From: an uncultured Erwinia sp.
GTDB taxonomy: Bacteria; Pseudomonadota; Gammaproteobacteria; Enterobacterales; Enterobacteriaceae
Direction of reading: 5' to 3'
DNA length: 64,000 bases
NCBI GenBank assembly: GCA_946221915.1
Contig: CAMIKG010000013.1
Location: 26,880-90,879, forward strand
The notes beneath the pieces were generated by a model that saw only the letters and a list, made by a program, of their open reading frames with translations, was not told the origin of the DNA and made no database searches. Position 1 is the first letter of the stretch. Each line of letters starts with the position of its first letter. Shown one piece after another: positions 24,491-33,343 of the stretch. Both the position numbers and the translations under genes were made by a program.

Positions 24491-25708
24491 TTACTGGTGA
24501 TAACCTTCCAGAAAACGACCAAATTTACCGATCGCCATTTCCAGATCGTCCACGCGCGGCAGGGTGACAATACGCACGTGATCCGGCCATGGCCAGTTAA
24601 AGGCGCTGCCCTGAACCAGCAGCACTTTCTCCTGCAGCAGGAAATCCAGTACCATCTTCTGGTCATCGTGGATGTTAAAGCGCTTCGCATCAATACGCGG
24701 GAACATATATAGCGCGCCCTGCGGCTTGACGCAGCTGACGCCCGGGATCTCATTGATCAGCTCCCATGCGCGCTGGCGCTGTTCATACAGACGACCACCT
24801 GGCACGATAAACTCGCTGATGCTCTGATAACCGCCCAGCGCCGTCTGGATCGCATGTTGCGCCGGTACGTTGGCGCACAGGCGCATCGACGCCAGCATCT
24901 CCAGCCCTTCGATATAACCTTTCGCGTGCTTCTTCGGACCATTCAGCACCATCCAGCCCTGACGGAAGCCCGCCACACGGTAGGTTTTTGACAGACCGTT
25001 AAAGGTAATGGTTAACAGGTCTGGCGCCAGCGCGGCAATCGAATGGTGCTGCGCTTCGTCGTACAGAATCTTGTCGTAAATCTCATCGGCGAAGATGATC
25101 AGGTTGTGCTGGCGCGCCAGTTCAACCACTTCCAGCAGTAATTCCTTGCTGTATACCGCGCCGGTTGGGTTATTCGGGTTAATGATCACAATGCCACGGG
25201 TGCGCGGCGTGATTTTGCTGCGAATATCATCCAGATCCGGGAACCAGCCAGCCGACTCGTCACACAGATAGTGCACCGCTTTACCGCTGGATAGGGAAAC
25301 CGCCGCGGTCCATAGCGGATAGTCTGGCGCCGGCACCAGCATTTCATCGCCGCTGTTCAGCAGCGCCTGCATGGATTGCACAATCAGTTCCGACACACCG
25401 TTACCGATATAGATATCTTCCACGGTGACGTCGCGCATGCCGCGCGCCTGATAGTGCTGCATGATCGCTTTGCGGGCGGAGTAGAGACCTTTCGAGTCGC
25501 AATAGCCTTGCGCGCCAGGCAGATTACGGATCACATCAACCAGGATCTCATCGGGCGCTTCAAAGCCGAAGGGCGCCGGGTTACCAATGTTGAGTTTGAG
25601 GACTTTGTTGCCTTCTTCTTCAAGGCGCTTTGCTTCTTTTAACACCGGGCCGCGAATGTCGTAACAGACGTTATCCAGCTTACCTGATTTATTAATTTGA
25701 AAGTTCAT
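24491..25708 (-). CDS. alaA: Glutamate-pyruvate aminotransferase AlaA
   Basis: PLP-dependent class I aminotransferase, the main alanine-forming enzyme in E. coli. 405 residues with the PLP-lysine motif GLSKTYRVAGFRQGW, INPNNPTGAVYS and the arginine-anchor region DHVRIVTLPR. A conserved enterobacterial repeat abuts its start codon at 25711, so its promoter must lie in or beyond that repeat. Confidence 0.96.
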   Translation of the reverse strand: MNFQINKSGKLDNVCYDIRGPVLKEAKRLEEEGNKVLKLNIGNPAPFGFEAPDEILVDVIRNLPGAQGYCDSKGLYSARKAIMQHYQARGMRDVTVEDIYIGNGVSELIVQSMQALLNSGDEMLVPAPDYPLWTAAVSLSSGKAVHYLCDESAGWFPDLDDIRSKITPRTRGIVIINPNNPTGAVYSKELLLEVVELARQHNLIIFADEIYDKILYDEAQHHSIAALAPDLLTITFNGLSKTYRVAGFRQGWMVLNGPKKHAKGYIEGLEMLASMRLCANVPAQHAIQTALGGYQSISEFIVPGGRLYEQRQRAWELINEIPGVSCVKPQGALYMFPRIDAKRFNIHDDQKMVLDFLLQEKVLLVQGSAFNWPWPDHVRIVTLPRVDDLEMAIGKFGRFLEGYHQ

Positions 25709-25710
25709 CT

Positions 25711-25857
25711 ATACCCTAAATAATTCAAGTCGCCTCAGGGCGCCTACTTGTGGTGCAGGAAGGCGGCAAGCCCGTGAATCCCCGGAGCATAGATAACTAT
25801 GTGACTGGGGTGAGCGGGCGCAGCCAACGCGCCAGCAACTTGAAGTATGACGGGTAT
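25711..25857. repeat. Enterobacterial dispersed repeat (ERIC-like/MITE-type)
   Basis: About 147 bp with related ends: ATACCCTAAATAATTCAAGT at the left and the complement of ATACCCGTCATACTTCAAGT at the right. The interior GAAGGCGGCAAGC, GTGAATCCCCGGAGCATA and GTGACTGGGGTGAGCG is the intergenic repeat seen in many Enterobacterales. It begins two bases upstream of the alaA start codon, so alaA mRNA would carry it as leader or use a start inside it. Confidence 0.8.
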
Positions 25858-26047
25858 ACATCGCCTTAACTTACTGAGCCGCATTCCTGCCGTGGAAAAT
25901 AATCTGTTCAATTTACTCTTCTGTTCAGCGCTTTTGAAGGGCTCTCTTGCCTTTTGCCGTTGTGCTGAGATTTATGCGCAAGCGCGGCAATGTTTTTTTA
26001 CTATTTTTGTCAGAAAAAGGTGGATAGATGAGGAGGGAAATAGTCAA

Positions 26048-26107
26048 ATGATTCTAATTGAAGTGGGGCTTTTGTTGTCTGGTGCGACCAGTCTCATCGG
26101 GAGATGA
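26048..26107 (+). CDS. Candidate 19-residue hydrophobic small protein or leader peptide
   Basis: Encodes MILIEVGLLLSGATSLIGR after a perfect AGGAGGG Shine-Dalgarno ten bases upstream. The length and hydrophobic core are those of a small membrane peptide, but a sequence this short can arise by chance. No homolog recognised. Confidence 0.25.
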   Translation: MILIEVGLLLSGATSLIGR

Positions 26108-26110
26108 AAG

Positions 26111-26173
26111 ATGAGGACGATTCGCATCAACGGCAAACCGAGATTTAAGAATGTTAATGAAACGGTTTTTTAA
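26111..26173 (+). CDS. Candidate 20-residue basic small protein or leader peptide
   Basis: Begins three bases after the previous small frame, with GGGAG at good spacing. It encodes MRTIRINGKPRFKNVNETVF, basic and hydrophilic. The tandem arrangement of two short frames with good ribosome sites upstream of a regulator gene suggests a leader function, but this is unproven. Confidence 0.22.
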   Translation: MRTIRINGKPRFKNVNETVF

Positions 26174-26757
26174 GACTGGTCAGACCCGGAAAAACCCGCT
26201 CTGATCGATAAAATCCTGCTTTAGTGATAAGAATAGTGGTATTAGGGCTTAAAAAGTAAACGGCAGTATGCCAGGATACACGTTAAGGGATTTAGCGGTG
26301 GAAAAAACGCAGTTTTCACCAGTGAAAAACGCCGTTTTAGCCGAAAAACCAGTAAGTATTATTAATTAGTTTGTTCTGTAACTGCAGCGCTATGGAAGGT
26401 TGATTCAGGTTAGTGGTCTTATCCTGTTAACACGTGACTGGTTATGTCTTGCATTGTTGCGTGCATGAATTAATGACTACGACGCAGCTTCCTGCAACTT
26501 ATAGGTTAATGCTGCGTGCATTAACGACCTATCAATCGAAAGATACTATTTCTGACGGTGCCCGATTGCGTAACCATGATGGGCCCGGTATCGGGAAAAG
26601 GAGATTCTGACGTCAGACGACGACGCGGTGTTGTTAAGAGAGTCTGTTTTTTCTCAACGACAACACCGATTTGTCACCGCTTTATCCCGTGGATAAAGCA
26701 AAGCAGTAACACCAGGGTAGCTGTTATTAAAAAATCTAAATATAAGTGAAGAAAAAT

Positions 26758-27681
26758 ATGACTAGTGCAAATCGTCCGATACTCAACCTCGACCTCGATC
26801 TGCTGAGGACGTTTGTTGCGGTTGCGGATCTCAATACCTTTGCGGCAGCAGCGGCGGCGGTATGCAGAACGCAATCAGCAGTAAGCCAACAGATGCAGCG
26901 TCTGGAACAGCTGGTGGGCAAAGAGTTATTTGCCCGTCATGGACGCAACAAGTTGCTGACCGAGCATGGCATCCAGCTGCTGGGCTATGCCAGAAAAATC
27001 CTGCGCTTCAATGACGAAGCCTGCACCTCGCTGATGTACAGCAATATTCAGGGCGTGCTGACCATCGGCGCATCTGATGATACCTCTGACACCATTCTGC
27101 CGTTCCTGCTGAACCGTGTGACGTCCGTTTATCCGAAGCTGGCGATCGACGTTCGCGTGAAGCGCAATCCATTTATGATGGAAATGCTGAACCAGGGTGA
27201 AGTGGACCTGGTGGTCACCACCTCCAGCCCGGGCAACTTTACCTATCAGGTACTGCGTACTTCGCCAACCCTGTGGTATTGCGCGGCGGACTACGTGTTC
27301 CACAGTGGTGAAGCGATTCCACTGGTGCTGCTGGATGAACCAAGTCCGTACCGTGATATGGCTATCGACCACCTGAATGAAGCCGGTATCCCATGGCGTA
27401 TCTCTTACGTTGCTTCCACGCTGGCGGCAGTTCGCGCAGCGGTGAAAGCGGGTCTGGGTGTGACCGCGCGTCCGGTGGAAATGATGAGTCCGGAACTGCG
27501 TGTGATGGGCGCGGCAGAGGGTCTGCCAGTGCTGCCGGATACTCAGTATCTGCTGTGCCGTAATCCGGACAGCGATAATGAGCTGGCGCTGGCCATCTTC
27601 AACGCCATGGAATCCAGTAACGACCCTTACACCCTCGTTGGTGAAGGCGATGGTTCTGTGCTGCTGGATGATGAGGAATAA
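26758..27681 (+). CDS. lrhA: LrhA/HexA/PecT LysR-family regulator
   Basis: 307 residues: N-terminal winged helix (LDLDLLRTFVAVADLNTFAA and SAVSQQMQRLEQLVGKELF) and a C-terminal effector-binding domain. It matches E. coli LrhA and plant-pathogen HexA/PecT, which repress flagellar genes, motility and exoenzymes and affect RpoS. The ATG at 26758 gives MTSANRPILNLDLD, matching the family start; a GTG four codons upstream is less likely. Flanking alaA and nuo match E. coli. Confidence 0.95.
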   Translation: MTSANRPILNLDLDLLRTFVAVADLNTFAAAAAAVCRTQSAVSQQMQRLEQLVGKELFARHGRNKLLTEHGIQLLGYARKILRFNDEACTSLMYSNIQGVLTIGASDDTSDTILPFLLNRVTSVYPKLAIDVRVKRNPFMMEMLNQGEVDLVVTTSSPGNFTYQVLRTSPTLWYCAADYVFHSGEAIPLVLLDEPSPYRDMAIDHLNEAGIPWRISYVASTLAAVRAAVKAGLGVTARPVEMMSPELRVMGAAEGLPVLPDTQYLLCRNPDSDNELALAIFNAMESSNDPYTLVGEGDGSVLLDDEE

Positions 27682-27745
27682 TCGTTAATCTTAACGATAA
27701 CCATTCCTGTTAAAATGCGCTTTGTGGCGTGTTAAGTGATAAAAA

Positions 27746-27786
27746 TAAGCTCCTTATTGATTATTTTCGGTAAGGGGCTTTTTTGT
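27746..27786 (+). terminator. Terminator after lrhA
   Basis: AAGCTCCTTA pairs, with minor mismatch, with TAAGGGGCTT across a 14-base loop, followed by six T residues. A smaller hairpin (ATCGTTAA/TTAACGAT) lies nearer the lrhA stop. Confidence 0.75.
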
Positions 27787-28202
27787 TGGTGTTTTTTAGT
27801 GCTTTTTCCCGCCTTATTTCGCTGCTTTATTTCCTGCCTGTTGTTACCGTTCTGATAGTGAATAACAAAAAAATAACGATGTGGAATTAATTTAAAATTA
27901 GTTGCGTGTCGTGAGCGATTGTTATGGAAACTGGCTATTTTTTTATCATAAAGAATAAAAGTGTGTTCTGGATCATAAAAATAACCCTATTAAGGGGCAG
28001 GAAAAAGCCGATATACCTGTCAGAATGTGATGGTTAAATCGACGATGCATGTTATGGATTTGCGACTACACTTATCGTTATCAGGGGTATACTGACTCGA
28101 TTTAGCTTAATAAATGCGCAATATATGTTAATAGCGTGTTGCGAATGTAAAATAACATGTAGATACTTTTGTCAAAGTTGACAGAAGGTTATAGAAAGGG
28201 GT
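27787..28202 (+). promoter_or_regulatory. nuo promoter region
   Basis: About 415 bp of AT-rich DNA between the lrhA terminator and the nuo leader. In E. coli this gap carries the nuo promoters with ArcA, NarL, FNR, IHF and Fis control. TATACT near 28088 is a possible -10. I cannot assign individual protein sites with confidence and see no gene. Confidence 0.5.
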
Positions 28203-28263
28203 AAAAAACCCCATAAAATTGCTGCTTATTTTTGAAAGACAGCAAAATTTATAGGGTTTTTTA
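28203..28263 (+). terminator. Terminator-like hairpin in the nuo leader (possible attenuator)
   Basis: CCCCATAAAATTGCTG pairs almost fully with CAGCAAAATTTATAGGG, with a small bulge and a 15-base loop, and six T residues follow. It ends about 85 bp before the nuoA ATG, between the likely promoter and the first gene. Transcription must read through it, or starts after it. Confidence 0.65.
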
Positions 28264-28348
28264 TCCTTCCCTTGAATCGATGTGGTGTGTTAACTGCCGT
28301 TAATTAGAGCAGGACGCTAATCACCACTTTTGATGAGTAAGCAAGAGT

Positions 28349-28786
28349 ATGTCAACAACCACAGAAGTTATCGCTCATCACTGGGCATTCGCTGTTTTTC
28401 TGGTCATCGCTTTAGGTCTGTGTTGCCTGATGTTAGCTGGCGCATGGTTTTTAGGCGGAAGGGCGCGCGGAAGGCATAAAAATACACCTTTCGAGTCCGG
28501 CATCGATCCCGTTGGCAGCACGCAAATGCGTCTCTCCGCCAAGTTCTATCTGGTCGCGATGTTCTTCGTTATTTTCGACGTCGAAGCCCTCTACTTATAC
28601 GCATGGTCGACATCCATTCGCGAAAGCGGCTGGGTCGGCTTTGTCGAAGCCGCTATTTTCATTTTGGTGCTGTTGGCTGGACTGGTTTATCTGGTGCGCA
28701 TTGGTGCGCTGGATTGGGCTCCCGCACGTCGTCGTGTGGCAGTGAAAACCGATAAGGTCACGCACACCAACCACCATACGCAGTAA
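28349..28786 (+). CDS. nuoA: NADH-quinone oxidoreductase subunit A
   Basis: 145 residues, three membrane helices, with the conserved PFESGIDPVGSTQMRLSAKF loop that lies near the quinone site and the helix YLVAMFFVIFDVEALYLYAW. Membrane-arm subunit of complex I. First gene of nuoABCDEFGHIJKLMN. Confidence 0.96.
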   Translation: MSTTTEVIAHHWAFAVFLVIALGLCCLMLAGAWFLGGRARGRHKNTPFESGIDPVGSTQMRLSAKFYLVAMFFVIFDVEALYLYAWSTSIRESGWVGFVEAAIFILVLLAGLVYLVRIGALDWAPARRRVAVKTDKVTHTNHHTQ

Positions 28787-28801
28787 CAGCGAGGCATTCA
28801 G

Positions 28802-29476
28802 ATGGACTATACGCTCACCCGCATAGACCCGAACGGTGAGAACGACCGTTATCCGCTGCAAAAGCAAGAGATCGTTACCGATCCGCTGGAGCAGCACGTT
28901 CACCGCAGCGTGTATATGGGCAAACTCGAACATGCCCTGCACGACATGGTGAACTGGGGACGCAAAAACTCTCTTTGGCCGTATAACTTCGGTCTTTCGT
29001 GCTGCTACGTGGAGATGGTGACTTCGTTCACTGCCGTTCACGACGTGGCGCGTTTCGGTGCAGAAGTACTGCGTGCTTCGCCCCGCCAGGCAGATTTTAT
29101 GGTTGTCGCCGGTACGCCGTTTACCAAAATGGCGCCGGTTATTCAGCGTTTATACGACCAGATGCTGGAACCGAAATGGGTGATCTCGATGGGCGCCTGC
29201 GCCAACTCGGGCGGTATGTATGACATCTACTCGGTGGTGCAGGGCGTCGATAAATTCCTGCCGGTAGACGTTTATATCCCGGGTTGCCCGCCACGTCCGG
29301 AAGCTTACATGCAGGCGTTGCTGCTGCTGCAGGAATCGATCGGCAAAGAGCGCCGTCCGCTTTCGTGGGTGGTCGGCGATCAGGGCGTGTATCGCGCCAA
29401 TATGCAGTCAGAGCGTGAAAGAAAACGCGCTGAGCGTATCGCCGTGACCAACCTGCGGACACCAGACGAAATTTAA
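28802..29476 (+). CDS. nuoB: NADH-quinone oxidoreductase subunit B
   Basis: 224 residues. Carries cluster N2, the last iron-sulfur cluster before quinone: tandem cysteines in LSCCYVEM, a further cysteine in GACANSGGMYD and the last in PGCPPRPEAY. Peripheral-arm subunit at the membrane junction. Confidence 0.97.
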   Translation: MDYTLTRIDPNGENDRYPLQKQEIVTDPLEQHVHRSVYMGKLEHALHDMVNWGRKNSLWPYNFGLSCCYVEMVTSFTAVHDVARFGAEVLRASPRQADFMVVAGTPFTKMAPVIQRLYDQMLEPKWVISMGACANSGGMYDIYSVVQGVDKFLPVDVYIPGCPPRPEAYMQALLLLQESIGKERRPLSWVVGDQGVYRANMQSERERKRAERIAVTNLRTPDEI

Positions 29477-29594
29477 CCATTGACGGGTGCGGCCCTGACA
29501 ACACGCGTTAAAAAAACATCGATATGTCGCGCGCGAACCGCATCCTGACGCCAACACTGTGCGCCTGTTTACAGGCCAGAATGGTGAAATACTT

Positions 29595-31394
29595 ATGACA
29601 GATTTGACCACGCACGATCTCGCTCAGCCAGCATGGCAAACCCGTGATCACCTGGATGACCCGGTGATCGGCGAGCTGCGTAACCGTTTTGGGCCAGATG
29701 CCTTTACTGTCCAGCCAACCCGTACCGGTGTACCGGTGGTGTGGGTGAAGCGTGAGCAGTTGCTTGAAATCGGCGAGTTTCTGCGCAAACTGCCGAAACC
29801 TTATGTGATGCTGTTCGACCTGCACGGCATGGACGAACGTCTGCGCACGCACCGCGAAGGCTTGCCTGCCGCGGACTTTTCCGTTTTCTACCACCTGATC
29901 TCCATTGAACGCAATCGCGACATCATGCTCAAGGTGGCTTTGTCTGAAAACGACATGCATGTGCCAACCTTCACGAAACTTTTCCCGAACGCGAACTGGT
30001 ATGAGCGTGAAACCTGGGAAATGTTTGGTATCACGTTCGATGGCCACCCGCACCTGACGCGCATCATGATGCCGCAGACCTGGGAAGGCCACCCGCTGCG
30101 TAAAGACTACCCGGCGCGCGCGACCGAATTCGATCCCTTTGTGCTGACAAAGCAGAAAGAGGATCTGGAGATGGAGTCTCTGACCTTCAAACCTGAAGAG
30201 TGGGGCATGAAGCGCGGCACCGCCAATGAAGACTTTATGTTCCTCAACCTGGGGCCAAACCACCCATCGGCGCACGGTGCTTTCCGCATCATCCTGCAGC
30301 TGGACGGCGAAGAGATCGTCGACTGCGTGCCGGATATCGGTTACCACCACCGCGGCGCGGAGAAAATGGGCGAACGCCAGTCATGGCACAGCTACATTCC
30401 GTACACTGACCGTATCGAATACCTCGGCGGCTGCGTGAACGAGATGCCGTATGTACTGGCGGTTGAGAAACTGGCGGGCATCAAAGTGCCGGAGCGCGTG
30501 GATATGATCCGCGTGATGCTCTCCGAGCTGTTCCGCATCAACAGCCACCTGCTGTATATCTCCACCTTTATCCAGGACGTGGGCGCCATGACGCCGGTGT
30601 TCTTCGCCTTTACCGATCGTCAGAAAATTTACGATCTGGTGGAAGCGATCACCGGTTTCCGCATGCACCCGGCGTGGTTCCGCATTGGCGGCGTAGCGCA
30701 CGACCTGCCGAAAGGCTGGGAGCGTCTGCTGCGTGAATTCCTCGACTGGATGCCAAAACGTCTTGATTCCTATGTTAAAGCGGCGCTGAAGAACACCATC
30801 CTGATTGGTCGTTCGAAAGGCGTGGCCGCGTATGGCCGTGATGAAGCGCTGGCCTGGGGCACCACCGGTGCTGGCCTGCGCGCCACCGGCGTTGATTTCG
30901 ACGTGCGTAAATGGCGTCCTTACTCTGGCTACGAACAGTTTGACTTCGAAGTGCCTGTGGGCGACGGCGTCAGCGACTGTTACAGCCGCGTGATGCTGAA
31001 AGTGGAAGAGCTGCGTCAGAGCCTGCGCATTCTTGAGCAGTGCTATAAAAACATGCCGGAAGGTCCGTTCAAAGCCGACCATCCGCTGACCACGCCGCCA
31101 CCGAAAGAGCGCACCCTGCAGCACATTGAAACCCTGATCACCCACTTCCTGCAGGTTTCCTGGGGACCGGTGATGCCTGCCAACGAATCATTCCAGATGA
31201 TCGAGGCGACGAAAGGGATTAACAGTTACTACCTGACCAGCGATGGCAGCACCATGAGCTACCGCACCCGCGTGCGTACGCCAAGCTTCCCGCACCTGCA
31301 GCAGATCCCATCCGTGATCCGCGGCAGCCTGGTATCCGACCTGATCGTATACCTCGGTAGTATCGATTTTGTTATGTCAGACGTGGACCGCTAA
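29595..31394 (+). CDS. nuoC: NADH-quinone oxidoreductase fused subunit C/D
   Basis: 599 residues; NuoC (about 1-190) is fused to NuoD (about 200-599), as in E. coli and relatives. NuoC motifs: FTKLFPNANWYERETWEMFG and HPLRKDYPAR. NuoD motifs: LGPNHPSAHGAFR, IGYHHRGAEKMGE and a C-terminal FVMSDVDR lining the quinone pocket. The ATG at 29595 is chosen because MTDLT matches the family; twelve codons upstream are open but not conserved. Confidence 0.96.
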   Translation: MTDLTTHDLAQPAWQTRDHLDDPVIGELRNRFGPDAFTVQPTRTGVPVVWVKREQLLEIGEFLRKLPKPYVMLFDLHGMDERLRTHREGLPAADFSVFYHLISIERNRDIMLKVALSENDMHVPTFTKLFPNANWYERETWEMFGITFDGHPHLTRIMMPQTWEGHPLRKDYPARATEFDPFVLTKQKEDLEMESLTFKPEEWGMKRGTANEDFMFLNLGPNHPSAHGAFRIILQLDGEEIVDCVPDIGYHHRGAEKMGERQSWHSYIPYTDRIEYLGGCVNEMPYVLAVEKLAGIKVPERVDMIRVMLSELFRINSHLLYISTFIQDVGAMTPVFFAFTDRQKIYDLVEAITGFRMHPAWFRIGGVAHDLPKGWERLLREFLDWMPKRLDSYVKAALKNTILIGRSKGVAAYGRDEALAWGTTGAGLRATGVDFDVRKWRPYSGYEQFDFEVPVGDGVSDCYSRVMLKVEELRQSLRILEQCYKNMPEGPFKADHPLTTPPPKERTLQHIETLITHFLQVSWGPVMPANESFQMIEATKGINSYYLTSDGSTMSYRTRVRTPSFPHLQQIPSVIRGSLVSDLIVYLGSIDFVMSDVDR

Positions 31395-31396
31395 TT

Positions 31397-31912
31397 ATGC
31401 ACGATCAAAAAATTGCGATCGAAACGATCGACCCGGATGAGGTCTTTGTGCTGAGCGCCGCAGAACGTGACGCGATTGAGCATGAAAAACATCATTACGA
31501 AGATGCACGCGCAGCCTCGATTGAAGCGCTGAAGATCGTGCAGAAACAGCGTGGCTGGGTACCGGATGGCGCGATTAACGCCATCGCTGAGGTACTGGGC
31601 ATTCCCGCCAGTGATGTGGAAGGTGTCGCCACCTTCTACAGCCAGATTTTCCGCCAGCCGGTTGGCCGTCATGTGATTCGCTACTGCGACAGCGTGGTGT
31701 GCCATATCACTGGTTTCCAGGGGATTCAGGCGGCGCTGGAAGATCAGCTGCATATCAAACCAGGCCAGACCACGACTGATGGTCGCTTCACCCTGCTGCC
31801 AACCTGCTGCCTGGGTAACTGCGATAAAGGTCCAACCATGATGGTTGACGAAGATACCCACGTGCATCTGACACCGGAAGGTATCGCCAACTTACTGGAG
31901 CAGTATCAATGA
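31397..31912 (+). CDS. nuoE: NADH-quinone oxidoreductase subunit E
   Basis: 171 residues, thioredoxin-like [2Fe-2S] subunit holding cluster N1a: cysteines in YCDSVVCHI and TCCLGNCDKGP. It contacts NuoF in the NADH dehydrogenase module. Two bases separate it from nuoCD, and it overlaps nuoF by four bases. Confidence 0.97.
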   Translation: MHDQKIAIETIDPDEVFVLSAAERDAIEHEKHHYEDARAASIEALKIVQKQRGWVPDGAINAIAEVLGIPASDVEGVATFYSQIFRQPVGRHVIRYCDSVVCHITGFQGIQAALEDQLHIKPGQTTTDGRFTLLPTCCLGNCDKGPTMMVDEDTHVHLTPEGIANLLEQYQ

Positions 31913-33249
31913 AACAGATCATTCGTACTGCGGAGACCCATCCACTGACCTGGCGCATGCGCGACGACAAGCAGCCCGTGTTCCTCGATGAGTATCGCAG
32001 TAAAAACGGCTACGCCGGCGCGGAAAAAGCTCTGAAAGGCATGACGCCGGATGAGATCGTCAACATCGTGAAAGATTCCGGCCTGAAAGGGCGCGGCGGC
32101 GCGGGCTTCTCTACTGGTCTGAAGTGGAGCCTGATGCCGAAAGACGAAAGCATGAACATCCGTTACCTGCTGTGTAACGCCGATGAGATGGAGCCGGGCA
32201 CCTATAAAGACCGCCTGCTGATGGAGCAAATGCCACACCAGCTGGTGGAGGGCATGCTGATCAGCGCCTTCGCGCTGAAAGCCTATCGCGGCTACATCTT
32301 CCTGCGTGGCGAGTATATCGAAGCGGCGGTGAATCTGCGCCGTGCGATTGCCGAAGCCAACGAAGCAGGGCTGCTGGGGAAAAACATTCTCGGTTCTGGT
32401 TTTGACTTTGAACTGATCGTTCACACCGGAGCGGGTCGCTATATCTGTGGCGAAGAGACGGCACTGATTAACTCGCTGGAAGGCCGCCGTGCCAACCCGC
32501 GTTCCAAGCCGCCATTCCCGGCATCGGCGGGCGCCTGGGGCAAACCGACCTGCGTTAACAACGTTGAAACGCTGTCGAACGTGCCAGCCATCCTCGCTAA
32601 CGGTGTGGAGTGGTACAAAGGTATTTCCACCAGTGAAGACGCCGGCACCAAAATGATGGGCTTCTCCGGCCGGGTGAAAAATCCTGGTGTGTGGGAGCTG
32701 CCGTTCGGCACTACCGCGCGTGAAATCCTTGAGGATTATGCCGGTGGCATGCGTGATGGCCTGAAATTTAAAGCCTGGCAGCCAGGCGGTGCAGGCACCG
32801 ACTTCCTGACAGAACAGCACCTCGATCTGCCGATGGAGTTTGCCAGCATCGGTAAAGCAGGCAGCCGCCTCGGCACCGCGCTGGCCATGGCCGTCGACCA
32901 CGAAATCAACATGGTGTCGCTGGTGCGTAACCTGGAAGAGTTTTTCGCCCGCGAATCCTGTGGCTGGTGTACGCCATGCCGTGACGGTCTGCCGTGGAGT
33001 GTGAAAATTCTGCGCGCGCTGGAGCAGGGCAAAGGGCAGCCGGGGGATATCGAAACCCTGCAGCAGCTGTGCCGTCAGCTCGGTCCGGGTAAAACGTTTT
33101 GCGCCCATGCGCCTGGTGCAGTAGAGCCACTGCAGAGCGCCATTAAATATTTCCGCGAAGAATTTGAAGCTGGCATCGCGCCGCAGGTCTTTGGCAATGC
33201 CCGTTTGATTAACGGTATCCAGCCAAACCTGCTGAAAGCGCGCTGGTAA
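31909..33249 (+). CDS. nuoF: NADH-quinone oxidoreductase subunit F (NADH and FMN binding)
   Basis: 446 residues. Glycine-rich FMN/NADH motif GRGGAGFSTGLKW, second glycine motif HTGAGRYICGEETAL, and N3 [4Fe-4S] cysteines in ESCGWCTPCRDG with a further cysteine near the C-terminus. It takes hydride from NADH at the tip of the peripheral arm. Confidence 0.98.
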   Translation: MKQIIRTAETHPLTWRMRDDKQPVFLDEYRSKNGYAGAEKALKGMTPDEIVNIVKDSGLKGRGGAGFSTGLKWSLMPKDESMNIRYLLCNADEMEPGTYKDRLLMEQMPHQLVEGMLISAFALKAYRGYIFLRGEYIEAAVNLRRAIAEANEAGLLGKNILGSGFDFELIVHTGAGRYICGEETALINSLEGRRANPRSKPPFPASAGAWGKPTCVNNVETLSNVPAILANGVEWYKGISTSEDAGTKMMGFSGRVKNPGVWELPFGTTAREILEDYAGGMRDGLKFKAWQPGGAGTDFLTEQHLDLPMEFASIGKAGSRLGTALAMAVDHEINMVSLVRNLEEFFARESCGWCTPCRDGLPWSVKILRALEQGKGQPGDIETLQQLCRQLGPGKTFCAHAPGAVEPLQSAIKYFREEFEAGIAPQVFGNARLINGIQPNLLKARW

Positions 33250-33343
33250 AAAACAGCTCGTTGTGGCGGCGAAAATGTCGCCCGCCAGGAAACAGAATTG
33301 TGTTTAACGCCCGGGCAACCGGGCCTTACGGAAGCATGTTCAT

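Larger units (their letters stand above)
25858..26757 (+). promoter_or_regulatory. Long regulatory gap upstream of lrhA
   Basis: Almost 900 bp, AT-rich, with no established gene. It should carry the lrhA promoter and leader; a long lrhA leader is also found in E. coli. It contains two tiny open frames with good ribosome sites (26048-26107 and 26111-26173). GACAACACCG near 26660 and TTTATCCCGTGGATAAA near 26690 are minor symmetric motifs. Confidence 0.5.

Noticed and set aside
31906..33108. 400-codon open frame antisense to nuoF
   Set aside because: It mirrors the codon bias of nuoF and has no recognisable domain; nuoF itself is certain.
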